Source: Erwinia sp. OLFS4 (GTDB taxonomy: Bacteria > Pseudomonadota > Gammaproteobacteria > Enterobacterales > Enterobacteriaceae). Taken from it: a stretch of 64,000 bases of DNA. The position numbers and the translations under genes were made by a program. This document shows positions 17,868 through 27,667 of the stretch, in pieces. Each line of letters starts with the position of its first letter. The first letter of the stretch is position 1. The stretch is taken from assembly GCF_002752165.1 (NCBI RefSeq), contig NZ_MOMB01000053.1:1-64000 (forward strand). Reading direction: 5' to 3'. The notes under the pieces are model-generated. The model saw only the letters and a list, made by a program, of their open reading frames with translations. It was not told the DNA's origin and did no database searches.

Positions 17868-20418
17868 ATCAACAGTTACCCCTGCTGACTATATTGAGGC
17901 ACTGCCAGCCGCTGCCCGTAACGCTGCGGTTACCGCGGCGGCGGCGGCACCCGCCGCTGAGGCTTTTCCGGCGATTCAGACGGCGCTGGCGCAGAATAAC
18001 GCCAGCATGGCCGATGGCGATGACCTCTCTTTACAGTCAGTAAAAAAACGTATTGAAACCAGCTGGCCCAACGCCATTGGCGAGGAAGGAAGCCAGTTTT
18101 CTCAGGACGCAGTCGGACGCACCACGCTGAAAGCGATGCCGCCCCATCATCGTTCCTCCATGTATCCTGAGGCCTGGCGAACCAATCCGGTCAGCCGCTT
18201 CTGGGATAGCCTGCGCGGCAAAAAAGTGGCTCATCGTTATGCCAGCGCTGAGCAGCAAAAACAGGAAGATCAGTGGCGCTATGTCGGTACCGTCCGGCGC
18301 TACATTCTGCTTATTCTGACCATGCTGCAAACGGTGATTGCCACCTGGTACATGAAAACCATTCTGCCTTATCAGGGCTGGGCGCTGATTGACCCGGTGG
18401 ATATGTGGCATCAAAACTGGCAACAGAGCTTTTTACAGCTGCTGCCCTATATTTTGCAGACCGGTATTCTGGTGCTGTTTGCCATTCTGTTTTGCTGGGT
18501 GTCCGCCGGTTTCTGGACCGCGCTGATGGGCTTTCTGCAGCTGCTGATCGGCAAAGATAAGTACAGTATTTCTTACAATACCGTTGGCGATGAGCCAATA
18601 AATCCGGGGCATCGTACCGCGCTGATTATGCCTATCTGTAATGAAGATGTTGAGCGGGTTTTTGCCGGTCTGCGTGCCACCTGGGAGTCGGTGGTGCGCA
18701 CCGGGCAGGCGCAACATTTCGACGTGTATATTCTCAGCGACAGCTACAACCCTGATATTGCTATTGCCGAGCAGAAAGCCTGGATGGAGCTTATCAATGA
18801 TGTTGCTGGTGAAGGGCGCATTTTCTATCGCCGTCGCCGGCGTCGCGTTAAGCGTAAAAGCGGCAATATTGACGACTTTTGTCGCCGCTGGGGTAGCCAG
18901 TACAGCTATATGGTTGTGCTGGATGCCGACAGCGTTATGAGTGGTGATTGCCTCACCGGACTGGTGCGGATGATGGAAGCGAATCCCACAGCCGGTATTA
19001 TCCAGTCGTCACCGAAAGCATCCGGTATGGATACCCTTTATGCCCGCTGTCAGCAGTTTGCTACCCGCGTTTACGGTCCGCTGTTTACCGCCGGCTTGCA
19101 TTTCTGGCAGCTGGGCGAATCCCATTACTGGGGGCACAATGCAATAATCAGGGTTAAACCGTTTATTGAGCACTGTGCGCTGGCACCACTGCCGGGAGAG
19201 GGGTCGTTTGCCGGGTCAATTCTGTCCCATGACTTCGTGGAAGCGGCGCTGATGCGTCGTGCTGGCTGGGGCGTCTGGATTGCCTATGATTTACCCGGTT
19301 CTTATGAAGAGCTGCCGCCGAATCTGCTTGATGAACTCAAGCGTGATCGCCGTTGGTGTCATGGTAACCTGATGAATTTCCGCCTGTTCCTGGTTAAGGG
19401 TATGCATCCGGTGCACCGTGCGGTGTTTCTGACCGGGGTGATGTCGTATCTTTCAGCACCGCTATGGTTTATGTTTCTGGCGCTGTCGACGGCATTACAG
19501 ATAGTGCATACGCTGATGGAACCCCAGTACTTTCTTCAGCCACGTCAGCTGTTTCCGGTATGGCCTCAGTGGCGGCCTGAACTGGCGATTGCGTTATTTT
19601 CCACCACCCTGGTGTTATTGTTTCTGCCGAAGTTGCTGAGTGTGGTGCTGATCTGGTGTAAAGGCTCCAGACCTTATGGTGGACCGATTCGCCTGTTTCT
19701 GTCGCTGATGCTGGAGATGCTGTTTTCCGTACTGCTGGCACCGGTGCGTATGCTGTTTCATACGGTATTTGTGGTCAGTGCCTTCCTCGGCTGGGAAGTG
19801 GTATGGAATTCTCCGCAGCGTGATGATGATGCCACCCCCTGGGGTGAGGCTTTCCGGCGCCATGGTTCTCAGCTGTTGCTGGGTGCTGCCTGGGCGATTG
19901 GTATGGGCTGGCTGGATCTCAATTTCCTCTGGTGGCTGTCACCGATTGTTTTCTCGCTGATTTTGTCGCCGTTTGTTTCGGTGATTTCCAGCCGGGCAAC
20001 CATCGGCCTGGCCACCCGTCGCAGCCGGCTGTTTTTGATCCCCGAGGAGTATGCGCCGCCGAAAGAGTTGGTGGATACCGATCGTTATCTGCAACTCAAT
20101 CGCGAGCGGCTGCTGGAGCAGGGCTTTATGCATGCACTTTTGCATCCGTCATTCAACGCGCTGGCCAGCGCCATGGCAACGGCGCGCCATCTGAAAAGCG
20201 ATATTGTCGATTTTGCCCGTGACCGGCTGGTGGACCAGTCGCTGGGGCAGCATCCACAGAAACTTGGCCGCGATCAGCGGCTGATGCTGATAAGCGATCC
20301 GGTTGTGTTGTCACGTATGCACAGCCGTTTATGGGCGCATGCCGATAAATATCATGACTGGTTCGATTATTACCGTCAGTTTCCGCTCAATCCTCGTGCG
20401 CTGAAACTGACGCAATAA
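17860..20418 (+). CDS. opgH: Glucans biosynthesis glucosyltransferase OpgH
   Basis: An 852-residue inner-membrane glycosyltransferase of family GT2 that polymerises the beta-1,2 glucan backbone from UDP-glucose. An N-terminal cytoplasmic part is followed by membrane helices near residues 145-165 and 195-225. The catalytic domain has the nucleotide motif [10 protein letters not shown], the acceptor-region [18 protein letters not shown] and the RRWCHGNL motif of processive GT2 enzymes. Several helices follow. In E. coli OpgH also inhibits FtsZ when UDP-glucose is high. It is slightly longer than E. coli OpgH (847), with an alanine-rich stretch at residues 20-45. Confidence 0.96.
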   Translation: MNKSTVTPADYIEALPAAARNAAVTAAAAAPAAEAFPAIQTALAQNNASMADGDDLSLQSVKKRIETSWPNAIGEEGSQFSQDAVGRTTLKAMPPHHRSSMYPEAWRTNPVSRFWDSLRGKKVAHRYASAEQQKQEDQWRYVGTVRRYILLILTMLQTVIATWYMKTILPYQGWALIDPVDMWHQNWQQSFLQLLPYILQTGILVLFAILFCWVSAGFWTALMGFLQLLIGKDKYSISYNTVGDEPINPGHRTALIMPICNEDVERVFAGLRATWESVVRTGQAQHFDVYILSDSYNPDIAIAEQKAWMELINDVAGEGRIFYRRRRRRVKRKSGNIDDFCRRWGSQYSYMVVLDADSVMSGDCLTGLVRMMEANPTAGIIQSSPKASGMDTLYARCQQFATRVYGPLFTAGLHFWQLGESHYWGHNAIIRVKPFIEHCALAPLPGEGSFAGSILSHDFVEAALMRRAGWGVWIAYDLPGSYEELPPNLLDELKRDRRWCHGNLMNFRLFLVKGMHPVHRAVFLTGVMSYLSAPLWFMFLALSTALQIVHTLMEPQYFLQPRQLFPVWPQWRPELAIALFSTTLVLLFLPKLLSVVLIWCKGSRPYGGPIRLFLSLMLEMLFSVLLAPVRMLFHTVFVVSAFLGWEVVWNSPQRDDDATPWGEAFRRHGSQLLLGAAWAIGMGWLDLNFLWWLSPIVFSLILSPFVSVISSRATIGLATRRSRLFLIPEEYAPPKELVDTDRYLQLNRERLLEQGFMHALLHPSFNALASAMATARHLKSDIVDFARDRLVDQSLGQHPQKLGRDQRLMLISDPVVLSRMHSRLWAHADKYHDWFDYYRQFPLNPRALKLTQ

Positions 20419-20440
20419 GTCAGTTTGTGCGGGTTGTGGT

Positions 20441-20469
20441 AAAAAGGCAGCGTTTAAGCTGCCTTTTTT
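20441..20469 (+). terminator. Rho-independent terminator of opgGH
   Basis: GGCAGC (20446-20451), loop GTTTAA, GCTGCC (20458-20463), followed by TTTTTT and preceded by AAAAA. It lies 23 bases after the opgH stop. The A-run also permits termination from the opposite strand. Confidence 0.9.
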
Positions 20470-20555
20470 ATTGGCTGGATTTGCTAACCATTAATGACTA
20501 CCATGTCACCCCATCAGCGGTGCGGTCAGCCACTGTCAGCATGGGGAAAAGGGTT

Positions 20556-20801
20556 ATGAAACTGCGTGGTGTAAAGCGCGCCATTTGCGTCGGATTTTGT
20601 GTGCTGATGCTGAGCGGATGTGGCAGCATTATCAGCCGTATTGTCCCAGGACAGGGCCATGGTCATCAGTATTATCCCGGCGTGCGTTGGGATGTGCGCG
20701 ATACGCCGTGGCGGGTGCTGACAATTATTGATTTGCCGCTTTCCGCGGTGCTTGATACGTTACTGCTGCCAATTGATGCCCGCCACGGGCCTTATGACTA
20801 A
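20556..20801 (+). CDS. yceK: Outer-membrane lipoprotein YceK
   Basis: An 81-residue lipoprotein of DUF1375 type. A short signal peptide ends in the lipobox LSGC, and the mature sequence CGSIISRIVPGQGHGHQYYPG is nearly the same as E. coli YceK. The C-terminus LLLPIDARHGPYD is also conserved. ATG 20556 is chosen since AAAAGGG lies just upstream. ATG 20541 is an in-frame alternative that would add five residues. The role is unknown; in E. coli it affects resistance to an envelope-targeting peptide. It ends nine bases from the convergent msyB. Confidence 0.92.
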   Translation: MKLRGVKRAICVGFCVLMLSGCGSIISRIVPGQGHGHQYYPGVRWDVRDTPWRVLTIIDLPLSAVLDTLLLPIDARHGPYD

Positions 20802-20810
20802 ATCAACGCC

Positions 20811-21209
20811 TCAGGCCCAGCGGTCTGAGTCACTGTCATCATCTTCCCATTCTTCCGCTGCCGCAGCCCCTTCTTCACTGTCGGTTGACGGCGTAAGCTG
20901 AAACTCGCCTTCATCCCATTCGTGCAGCGTGTTTTCCGCCAGCCACTCCTGACGAAGCTCAATTTCATCATAATCACCGTCAAAAATAGCCTGTGCAGCT
21001 TCACCGCTGCGCAGTGGCAGACATTCGCCTTCGTCGCCCTCATCGCTGAAAAATTCCGCCTGCCACATAACATCGCCGTCCTGCATGATGTATTTTTGCA
21101 GGTTGAATTGCGCGACGCTGGCTTCTTCTTCATCAACATCCGGGTTGGCTGCCAGAAACGCCTCACGGGCGGCGTCGATCGCTTCTTCAAGGGTAGTGTA
21201 CAGATCCAT
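20811..21209 (-). CDS. msyB: Acidic protein MsyB
   Basis: A 132-residue, strongly acidic cytoplasmic protein (DEEEAS, DEGDEGECLP, DGDYDEIELRQEW, EEWEDDDSDSD). E. coli MsyB (124 residues) was found as a multicopy suppressor of secY and secA defects and may act like a chaperone at the export machinery. The N-terminus LYTTLEEAIDAAREAFLA and the central block ENTLHEWDEGEFQL match the family. The C-terminal acidic tail is slightly longer than in E. coli. GGAGAG precedes the ATG. Confidence 0.93.
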   Translation of the reverse strand: MDLYTTLEEAIDAAREAFLAANPDVDEEEASVAQFNLQKYIMQDGDVMWQAEFFSDEGDEGECLPLRSGEAAQAIFDGDYDEIELRQEWLAENTLHEWDEGEFQLTPSTDSEEGAAAAEEWEDDDSDSDRWA

Positions 21210-21400
21210 GCCATCTCTCCTTCTTCTGATTAGCGGGTTTCAGGAAAGAATAGACGATGTTTCATCAGGCGAGAACGCAGGGGTATAAAAAAGTAACCAT
21301 AACTATAGGTTTGAAATATCAGCCGGTTAAATAGCGTCAGTTTCTTCACTCGTCTGCCAGCGGCCGCCGGCCGGATTTACGCAGCGGCAGCCATGGTAGC

Positions 21401-22321
21401 TTAATAAAGTGAAGGGGCACCTTGCGGGCGGGTTTTAAATCGCCGGTGCAGCCACATATATTGTTCAGGTGCCAGCAATACCGCATGTTCCACCAGCTGA
21501 TTCATACTGCTGGCCGTAGTGACTTCATCATCAGCCGCCATGCCTTGCGCGTCTGGCATTATTATCAGTTCGTAACCTTTGCCATGGGGTAGCCGGCGTG
21601 GAACAAAGGGAAAAATGGCCGGGCTGGCAGCGCGAATCAGCATATAGCTGCCGCGGGTGCTGGCCGCGTCGGGTACGGCAAAAAAAGGAGCAAATACGCT
21701 GGTTTTGGGACCGTAGTCATGGTCCGGCGCGTACCAGATAATTTCACCGTTTTTCAGCGCACGGATCATCCCTTTTAAATCATTGCGATCGAGCATGGTC
21801 TTATTAGAGCGCAGCCGGCCCCAAGTTTGCAGCCAGTCCAGCAGGGCATTATCGTTAGGGCGGTAAACCCCCACGCCAGGATTTTGCATGCCATAGATAC
21901 GGGCCCCCAGTTCCAGAGTGAGAAAGTGCATGCCAATCAGTAGCATTCCCTGGCCCTGAGCTTTGGCCTTGTCCATATGTTCAAGGCCGGTAACGGTGAA
22001 CCAGCGACGAATTCGCCAGTCTGGCCAGAACCACGCCATACCGGTTTCCAGCACGCCCATTCCCACCGACTCAAAGTTTTTCTTTACCAGTGCCTCGCGT
22101 TCGGCTTCCGGCATGGCGGGAAAGCAGAGTTCCAGGTTGCGCCGCGCGACTTTAACCCGCCGTGTCATTACCCGCCTTGCCAGACGGCCGAGAGTACAGC
22201 CAAGACAATAGATAAGCGGATAGGGCAGTAATACCAGCAGGTACAGCAAGCCGATGCCAATCCAGGTAAGCCAGTAGCGAGGGTGCAACAGATGGCGCGA
22301 AAACAGTGGCAATTGAGTCAT
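21401..22321 (-). CDS. lpxL: Lipid A lauroyl acyltransferase
   Basis: A 306-residue inner-membrane acyltransferase (HtrB) that adds the secondary lauroyl chain to Kdo2-lipid IVA. An N-terminal membrane anchor ([20 protein letters not shown]) is followed by the catalytic motif HFLTLE in [15 protein letters not shown], and by [23 protein letters not shown] and [15 protein letters not shown]. Starting at ATG 22321 gives the same length as E. coli LpxL. A longer frame upstream uses a non-ATG codon and was rejected. The mdtG gene found upstream of it in E. coli is absent. Confidence 0.95.
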   Translation of the reverse strand: MTQLPLFSRHLLHPRYWLTWIGIGLLYLLVLLPYPLIYCLGCTLGRLARRVMTRRVKVARRNLELCFPAMPEAEREALVKKNFESVGMGVLETGMAWFWPDWRIRRWFTVTGLEHMDKAKAQGQGMLLIGMHFLTLELGARIYGMQNPGVGVYRPNDNALLDWLQTWGRLRSNKTMLDRNDLKGMIRALKNGEIIWYAPDHDYGPKTSVFAPFFAVPDAASTRGSYMLIRAASPAIFPFVPRRLPHGKGYELIIMPDAQGMAADDEVTTASSMNQLVEHAVLLAPEQYMWLHRRFKTRPQGAPSLY

Positions 22322-22524
22322 AGGATTCCAGTAAAAACGATGCGTTACGGCATCTTGCTGTTTTTGTTTGCCGCACATTGTGCCATTTTTTTCCTGCTCT
22401 GAAAAATACGCCTTCGCGCAGCAGGCCTGTGGTTATTTTCTATCCAGACCCTTTATTGTCTGTCAGTTTGCGGTATCATACGCGCGCCAAAAAAGACACT
22501 CATTGCTATTAAGGAACGTACACC

Positions 22525-23580
22525 GTGCCAGTGTTACATAACCTTGTGAACAATAAAGAACTGAAAGCGCGCATGCTGGCTGAAACCGAAGCGCGTACGA
22601 CCGTCTCTTTCTATAAATATTTCCATATTGATGATGCCGGCGCCTTCCGCGACGCGCTGTACCAGGCGATGGTTGCGCTGAACGTCTTCGGTCGGGTTTA
22701 TATTGCCAGTGAAGGAATTAATGCCCAGATAAGCGTGCCTGCCAGTCAGTTTGAGGCGATGAAAGCGATGCTCTACGCCTTTCATCCGGCGCTGAATAAT
22801 CTGCGTCTCAACGTCGCACTTGATGACGATGGTAAATCGTTTTGGGTACTGCGGATGAAGGTGCGTGAACGTATTGTCGCTGATGGCATTGTCGATCAAA
22901 GTTTTGATGCCAGCAAAGTGGGTACCTATCTTAAAGCGGCCGAAGTGAATGCCATGCTTGACGATCCCAATGCGGTATTCGTTGATATGCGTAATCATTA
23001 TGAATATGAAGTCGGCCATTTTGAACATGCGCTGGAGGTGCCGGCCGATACCTTCCGCGAGCAGTTGCCGATGGCAGTCGACATGCTACAGCAGCAGAAA
23101 GACAAAAAAATAGTGATGTACTGTACCGGGGGCATACGCTGTGAAAAGGCCAGTGCCTGGATGCTGCATAACGGTTTTGATAACGTCTATCACGTTGAAG
23201 GCGGGATTATTGAGTACGCCCGCCGTGCCAGGGAGCAGGGATTACCGGTACGGTTTAAAGGTAAAAACTTTGTTTTTGACGAGCGCATGGGTGAGCGTAT
23301 TTCTGACGAAGTGATCGCGCATTGTCACCAGTGCGGTGCGCCCTGTGATAACCATGTTAATTGTCGTAATGATGGCTGCCATCTGCTTTTTATTCAGTGC
23401 CCCGACTGCGCCAGCAAATTTCAGCACTGCTGTAGTCCGCTGTGTATGGAAGAGCTGTCTTTGCCGCCCGAAGAGCAGCGGGCGCGCCGTGCCGGCCGTG
23501 AAAATGGCAATAAAATATTCAATAAATCCCGTGGCCTGCTCAATATGACGCTGGCTATTCCCGAGCCTGAAAAAAAATAA
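22525..23580 (+). CDS. trhO: tRNA U34 hydroxylase TrhO
   Basis: A 351-residue protein (YceA) with an N-terminal acylphosphatase-like domain, a rhodanese domain with the persulfide-type loop CTGGIRCEK (active Cys200), and a cysteine-rich C-terminal segment ([26 protein letters not shown]) likely to bind a metal. TrhO performs oxygen-dependent hydroxylation of uridine 34 in certain tRNAs. Translation starts at GTG with AAGGA upstream (TTAAGGAACGTACACC), and no better ATG exists. It diverges from lpxL. Confidence 0.95.
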   Translation: MPVLHNLVNNKELKARMLAETEARTTVSFYKYFHIDDAGAFRDALYQAMVALNVFGRVYIASEGINAQISVPASQFEAMKAMLYAFHPALNNLRLNVALDDDGKSFWVLRMKVRERIVADGIVDQSFDASKVGTYLKAAEVNAMLDDPNAVFVDMRNHYEYEVGHFEHALEVPADTFREQLPMAVDMLQQQKDKKIVMYCTGGIRCEKASAWMLHNGFDNVYHVEGGIIEYARRAREQGLPVRFKGKNFVFDERMGERISDEVIAHCHQCGAPCDNHVNCRNDGCHLLFIQCPDCASKFQHCCSPLCMEELSLPPEEQRARRAGRENGNKIFNKSRGLLNMTLAIPEPEKK

Positions 23581-23708
23581 CCCTGCTGCGGGTTATCACC
23601 ATCTGAAACTGATAAGGCTGCTATGATTAATGGCGGCCATCAGAGTTGCTGCCAGCTGGCAGAAACATTCTGCTGTCAATCTGTTTAATAGTATGAAAAG
23701 TGGCAAAC

Positions 23709-23735
23709 TTGAAACGGGGCGCTATTTTGTATAAA
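23709..23735 (+). promoter_or_regulatory. Candidate promoter of the ProP-type gene
   Basis: TTGAAA (23709-23714) and TATAAA (23730-23735) are separated by 15 bp, shorter than the ideal 17, so the match is moderate. Transcription from here would give a leader of roughly 235 nt containing the inverted repeats. A closer promoter cannot be excluded. Confidence 0.35.
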
Positions 23736-23791
23736 TTGAAAGCCTGCTAATTTTAACCTGGGTTATTTTTAATCCGCATACTGGCTGCTTT

Positions 23792-23839
23792 ATAGCTTTC
23801 ATCGCCCGGTCTGGCTGGCCTGAAGACGAAGAAAGCTAT
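23792..23839. repeat. Inverted repeat, 9-bp perfect arms, in transporter leader
   Basis: ATAGCTTTC (23792-23800) and GAAAGCTAT (23831-23839) pair perfectly around a 30-nt GC-rich spacer. If transcribed this would be a long-looped stem in the 5' leader of the transporter gene. Confidence 0.4.
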
Positions 23840-23978
23840 GGTGCTGCATTCATTACTGCACGATTGTGTTCCTGACCCGTCGCACTGACTGCGAACAACG
23901 CAGATAAGTCATCGTCCCAGTCATGATAACCGCATAGCCGTTATCAGCAGGACACAGCCTGACACCAGAGGAGATCGA

Positions 23979-25487
23979 ATGAGTCATACTACGGAAACCG
24001 CTCCGCGTGCCGGTAAAAAACATTTCTGGAATAAAAAACCAAAAAAAGAGCTAACGGTAGATGACATCACTATTGTTGATAAAGATCTATTGAAGCGAGC
24101 GGTAGGTGCCGCCGCGCTGGGTAATGCCATGGAATGGTTTGACTTTGGTGTATACAGTTATCTGGCGGTGACCATTGGTAAAGTCTTTTTCCCCGGTAGT
24201 AACCCTGCGGCACAGCTGATAGCCACCTTTGGCGCTTTTGCGGCTGCTTTTCTTGTGCGTCCGGTAGGGGGGCTGGTATTTGGCCCGCTTGGCGATCGCA
24301 TTGGTCGTCAGAAAGTTCTGGCAATTACCATGATCATGATGTCGATAGGAACGTTTTGTATCGGTCTGATACCCAGCTATGTGTCTATCGGTATTCTGGC
24401 GCCGGTTCTGCTGCTGCTGGCCCGTCTGTTGCAGGGATTTTCAACTGGCGGTGAATATGGCGGTGCCGCCACTTTTATTGCCGAATACTCAACCGATAAC
24501 CGGCGGGGTTTTATGGGCAGCTGGCTGGAGTTTGGTACTCTGGGCGGTTACCTGCTGGGGGCCGGACTGGTGACCGGACTGACGGCCGCTTTGCCCGGCG
24601 ATAATATGCTGAGCTGGGGCTGGCGCATTCCCTTTTTTATTGCTGCCCCACTGGGATTGTTCGGGCTGTATATCCGACTTAAGCTGGAAGAGACGCCGGC
24701 CTTCCAGAAGCATATGGAAAAACAGGAGGCGCTGGAGCACAGTAAACCGCGGCTGGGACTGCTGCAGATGCTGTATAAGTATCGCGGAGCAATGCTGAAA
24801 TGTATCGGCCTGGTGCTGCTGTTTAACGTCTCTAATTATATGCTGACTTCTTATATGCCAAGTTACCTGACCGGCATTCTTGGCCTGAGTGAACTCAGTG
24901 GCCTGATGCTGGTCATGGTGGTGATGTTTGTCATGATGCCACTGACACTGTTCTGGGGACACTGGAATGACCGGCTGGGGCGTCGTCCGGTGATTGGCCT
25001 TGGGGCAATTGGCCTGATGGTGCTGGCGTTACCCTGCCTGATGCTGATTGGTACCGGCAATATGCTGTGGGTGTTTGTCGGACTGATGATCCTCGGGGTA
25101 CTGCATACCTGTTTTAGTGGTTCTATGCCGGCAACGTTACCGGCACTGTTTTCCACCGAGGTGCGTTACAGTGCGCTGGCAATTGGTTTTAACGTGTCGG
25201 TATCTCTGTTTGGCGGTACCACTCCATTGCTGACAACCTGGCTGGTTGAAAAAACGCATAATCTGATGATGCCAGCTTATTACCTGATGGCCGCCGGACT
25301 GATTGGCCTGATTACCGTTATAACCACCCGTGAAACGGCGCGCAAACCGTTATACGGCTCGGCGCCTGCCGTGGCTACTGAAGCTGAAGCTCGCAATCTG
25401 GTGCAGAAGTTGCGCTTACGCCGTCAGCGTGAGCAGCGTCAGCAAACTGAACAACACTCAGATAATAATCACACGGTACTTCCCTGA
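23979..25487 (+). CDS. proP: ProP-type proton/osmolyte symporter (MFS, MHS family)
   Basis: A 502-residue, 12-helix transporter of the metabolite:H+ symporter family. Many stretches match E. coli ProP (proline and betaine uptake), such as LGNAMEWFDFGVY, GRQKVLAIT, GTFCIGLIPSYVSIGI and NLMMPAYYLM. The loop GDRIGRQKV is the MFS signature. The C-terminal tail differs: instead of the coiled coil of E. coli ProP it has an arginine- and glutamine-rich segment (KLRLRRQREQRQQTEQ). This could alter osmosensing or membrane association. Substrate is inferred as a compatible solute; a dicarboxylate carrier of the same family is the alternative. The position between trhO and solA is not that of proP in E. 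coli. Confidence 0.75.
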   Translation: MSHTTETAPRAGKKHFWNKKPKKELTVDDITIVDKDLLKRAVGAAALGNAMEWFDFGVYSYLAVTIGKVFFPGSNPAAQLIATFGAFAAAFLVRPVGGLVFGPLGDRIGRQKVLAITMIMMSIGTFCIGLIPSYVSIGILAPVLLLLARLLQGFSTGGEYGGAATFIAEYSTDNRRGFMGSWLEFGTLGGYLLGAGLVTGLTAALPGDNMLSWGWRIPFFIAAPLGLFGLYIRLKLEETPAFQKHMEKQEALEHSKPRLGLLQMLYKYRGAMLKCIGLVLLFNVSNYMLTSYMPSYLTGILGLSELSGLMLVMVVMFVMMPLTLFWGHWNDRLGRRPVIGLGAIGLMVLALPCLMLIGTGNMLWVFVGLMILGVLHTCFSGSMPATLPALFSTEVRYSALAIGFNVSVSLFGGTTPLLTTWLVEKTHNLMMPAYYLMAAGLIGLITVITTRETARKPLYGSAPAVATEAEARNLVQKLRLRRQREQRQQTEQHSDNNHTVLP

Positions 25488-25492
25488 CAGCA

Positions 25493-25525
25493 GCGATAAC
25501 CGGCGGTGTGGCCGCCGATTATCGC
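25493..25525 (+). terminator. Strong hairpin after the ProP-type gene
   Basis: GCGATAACCGGCGG (25493-25506) pairs with CCGCCGATTATCGC (25512-25525) at 13 of 14 positions around a 5-nt loop. It starts five bases after the stop codon. The tract after it is TTAAG rather than a long U-run, so termination efficiency is uncertain, but it would also protect the 3' end. Confidence 0.65.
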
Positions 25526-25629
25526 TTAAGTAAGACGAGCAACCAACAGTGATAGCATCAGCACCTGCACGGTTGTACTATTTATCGCTCAGGTCATGCT
25601 GCCGTTTCAGTCACACCGGGTGACGGTGA

Positions 25630-26751
25630 TTATTCACCGCCATCAAAGCGCGTCAGTGAAAAAGGCGTCAGGTCAAACGGACTGTTTTCCCCCCTGGCGA
25701 AGCGGGCAGCAATATCCCCCAGCACGCTGGCAAATTTGAAACCGTGGCCGCTAAGTCCGCTGATAATCAGGCGCTGCGGATTATCAGCCGGAGAATCAAT
25801 AATAAAATCTTCATCGGGTGACATATCATAGCTACAGGCCTCACCGTGCAGACAAACGCCGACGCCTGGTAACATGCGCCTCAGAAAAGCAAAGGTTTCG
25901 CTGCCGTCCTGGGGGTGGGTGCCAAAAGGCGTGCGTTCGTCAGCATGGCCGATGATTTGTCCGCCATCATGCCGGCCAATTTTAAGGGCGTTATTATCGG
26001 CGGGGAAACCATAAAACTGACCTTCTGCCGTTTCAGCGCTAAAAGCCGGAAAACGGTTATTTTCACTGTAACGTCCATCAGCCTGATACCAGGCAAACAC
26101 TTTGCGCAGAGGGGTAACCGGGAGGGCGGGCAGCAGTTTTTTTACCCAGGTTCCGGCACTCACCAGCAGCCGGCGGCCACGAAAGGTACCTTCTGCCGTG
26201 TCGACAACTTCCAGATCGCCGCTGCGGCTTAGTGCCGTTACCGGACAGTTAAACAGCTGGGCGCAGCCGGCGTTTTTTGCCAGACGAATATAGTGACTGA
26301 TGGCCAGTTCACACTTCAGAAAGCCCGATTCAGGTTCATAAACGGCGCTGTAATCCGGCGGTAGCTGCCATTGTGGCCAGCGTTGCATGACGTCGTCAGC
26401 ACTGAGTTTTTCAACATTCAGCCGGTAACGGGCTGCACTGTGCAACACGTTGGCGATAAAAGCGGCGTTGTGCGGGCCAATATTGAGCACGCCGCAGCGA
26501 TGCATCAGCCGCTCACCTGCCTGTTGCTCCAGGCGATCCCACAGCTGCTGAGCCTGCAACACCAGCGGAACGTAGCGTTCACCTTCACCATAGGCGTGAC
26601 GGATCAGCCGGGTTTGTCCATGGTGACTGCCTGTCTGATGTGGGGGCAGCGCTGCGTCAATCATCAGGACGTTAAGGCCGGCCTCGGTAGCGTACCAGCC
26701 TGCTGCTGCGCCGACTGAACCACTTCCTACCACAATTAAATCGTAAATCAT
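25630..26751 (-). CDS. solA: N-methyl-L-tryptophan oxidase
   Basis: A 373-residue FAD oxidase of the monomeric sarcosine oxidase family. The Rossmann motif is [17 protein letters not shown] near the N-terminus, followed by [20 protein letters not shown], typical of SolA. The motif [16 protein letters not shown] holds the cysteine that carries the covalently bound flavin, and [17 protein letters not shown] lies near the C-terminus. It oxidises N-methyl amino acids to the amino acid, formaldehyde and hydrogen peroxide. Length equals E. coli SolA within one residue. It converges on the ProP-type gene. Confidence 0.94.
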   Translation of the reverse strand: MIYDLIVVGSGSVGAAAGWYATEAGLNVLMIDAALPPHQTGSHHGQTRLIRHAYGEGERYVPLVLQAQQLWDRLEQQAGERLMHRCGVLNIGPHNAAFIANVLHSAARYRLNVEKLSADDVMQRWPQWQLPPDYSAVYEPESGFLKCELAISHYIRLAKNAGCAQLFNCPVTALSRSGDLEVVDTAEGTFRGRRLLVSAGTWVKKLLPALPVTPLRKVFAWYQADGRYSENNRFPAFSAETAEGQFYGFPADNNALKIGRHDGGQIIGHADERTPFGTHPQDGSETFAFLRRMLPGVGVCLHGEACSYDMSPDEDFIIDSPADNPQRLIISGLSGHGFKFASVLGDIAARFARGENSPFDLTPFSLTRFDGGE

Positions 26752-26814
26752 TTGCCTGATGGCTCCTGGTTTCTGCGGGCAATAACCGGCAGGATAACAA
26801 AAGCGACAGGTATG

Positions 26815-26841
26815 AAAAAGGCACCCGACGGGTGCCTTTTT
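26815..26841 (-). terminator. Rho-independent terminator of bssS
   Basis: GGCACCC and GGGTGCC (26820-26836) form a 7-bp stem with a 3-nt loop, flanked by AAAAA on the left and TTTTT on the right. It works in both directions. It lies 15 bases after the bssS stop and separates bssS from solA. Confidence 0.9.
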
Positions 26842-26855
26842 ACCGAGACATTGAT

Positions 26856-27110
26856 TTAATGCTTCTGGTAATCGCGGTCCTGGTAATCCTGAGCTTCAAT
26901 TTTGGCGATGCCTGCCTCAAGAATGGAAATAAACTGCTTTGCAACATCCGTTGTCAGCCAGTAAGTCTGACCCACTTCAGTTTCATCGCTTTTAGGATTA
27001 GTGGAGGAGGGCGAATGAAGGCGAATCATCATGGCATCGTAACTGTCTACGGTGCTGATATCCCAGCCTACCAGGGGATGTGTCTGAATGACGTCTTTAT
27101 TACTGTCCAT
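26856..27110 (-). CDS. bssS: Biofilm regulator BssS
   Basis: An 84-residue cytoplasmic protein, the same length as E. coli BssS (YceP). The conserved segments [49 protein letters not shown] and YQ-rich C-terminus are present. In E. coli BssS affects biofilm formation through indole and AI-2 signalling; the biochemical role is unknown. It is probably a single-gene transcript with its own terminator. A TATAAT on the minus strand at 27197-27202 is a possible -10. Confidence 0.93.
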   Translation of the reverse strand: MDSNKDVIQTHPLVGWDISTVDSYDAMMIRLHSPSSTNPKSDETEVGQTYWLTTDVAKQFISILEAGIAKIEAQDYQDRDYQKH

Positions 27111-27205
27111 TTGAAACCCCCTTTAATAACTTATGTAGAACCTGCTACGAAGCGATTTCTGAGTTTCAATGCGGCTTTTTTACACAGAGCGGCTTAATTA
27201 TAACA

Positions 27206-27244
27206 CTGAATTTATCGCCAGCAGTAGATATTAAATAAATTCAG
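27206..27244. repeat. Inverted repeat, 10-bp perfect arms, upstream of bssS
   Basis: CTGAATTTAT (27206-27215) and ATAAATTCAG (27235-27244) pair perfectly around 19 nt in the AT-rich gap between bssS and the small gene ending at 27318. On the minus strand a TATAAT follows directly. It may be an operator for a bssS promoter or a weak 3' hairpin for the upstream gene. Confidence 0.45.
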
Positions 27245-27317
27245 CGCAAGTTGAATATTATTAGATTAAAATTCAATCAATAGTAAACGGTAAGAAAAAT
27301 TAATTAAGCGTATGATG

Positions 27318-27590
27318 TCAGGATATATCTGCCGGTGGCGGGTTGAAACTATTGCGTTTTTCCAGCGCATCAGCCAGATGGGAAAAATGTTGCTGTAACG
27401 TCGTGTCACGGTTCTGATTCTGTGATTCGAGCCGCAGGCTGTGAATGAGCAGCTGACAGGCTTTTTCATCGAGACAAAATGAGAGAAAGGCAAACGCGTT
27501 TTCCAGCACAGTCAGGCGCCTTTGCTGATCGGCTATCAACGCCAGTAGTTCGCCGAAAGTCATGTTTTCTTCCGGGTTATCAGTGTGCAT
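27318..27590 (-). CDS. Small helical protein, unknown function
   Basis: A 90-residue protein beginning MHTDNPEENMTFGELLALIA. ATG 27590 is chosen because GGAG lies 8 bases upstream; frames further upstream have no good site. The middle (ELLALIADQQRRLTVLENAFAFLSFCLDEKACQLLIHSLRLES) looks amphipathic and is likely to form a helical hairpin or coiled coil, followed by a disordered tail ending in PPPADIS. I do not recognise the family. Size and layout recall small adaptor proteins such as YecF or IraP, but this is a shape resemblance only. It lies between dinI and bssS with its own ribosome site, and the dinI terminator isolates it from dinI. Confidence 0.7.
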   Translation of the reverse strand: MHTDNPEENMTFGELLALIADQQRRLTVLENAFAFLSFCLDEKACQLLIHSLRLESQNQNRDTTLQQHFSHLADALEKRNSFNPPPADIS

Positions 27591-27667
27591 GGTAATTATC
27601 TCCTGAAACGGCAGTTTGCTGTTTTTTGAGTGTATATGGCCATTAGCAGAACCGCGAGTAGCAGGCA

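Larger units (their letters stand above)
23581..23978. other. Intergenic leader region of the ProP-type gene
   Basis: This 398-bp spacer holds no gene I can support. Its left edge carries a hairpin overlapping the trhO stop (TAACCC-TGCTGC-GGGTTA) without a U-tract. A promoter-like pair lies at 23709-23735. Inverted repeats lie at 23792-23839 and 23925-23945 (GATAAC ... GTTATC). GAGGAGA just before 23979 is the ribosome site of the transporter. In E. coli yceI and yceJ would lie beyond trhO; neither is present. Confidence 0.6.

Noticed and set aside
23979-25487. Alternative reading of the transporter as an alpha-ketoglutarate permease (KgtP)
   Set aside because: Segment matches (GTFCIGLIPSY, NLMMPAYYLM) are closer to ProP than to KgtP, though substrate remains untested.
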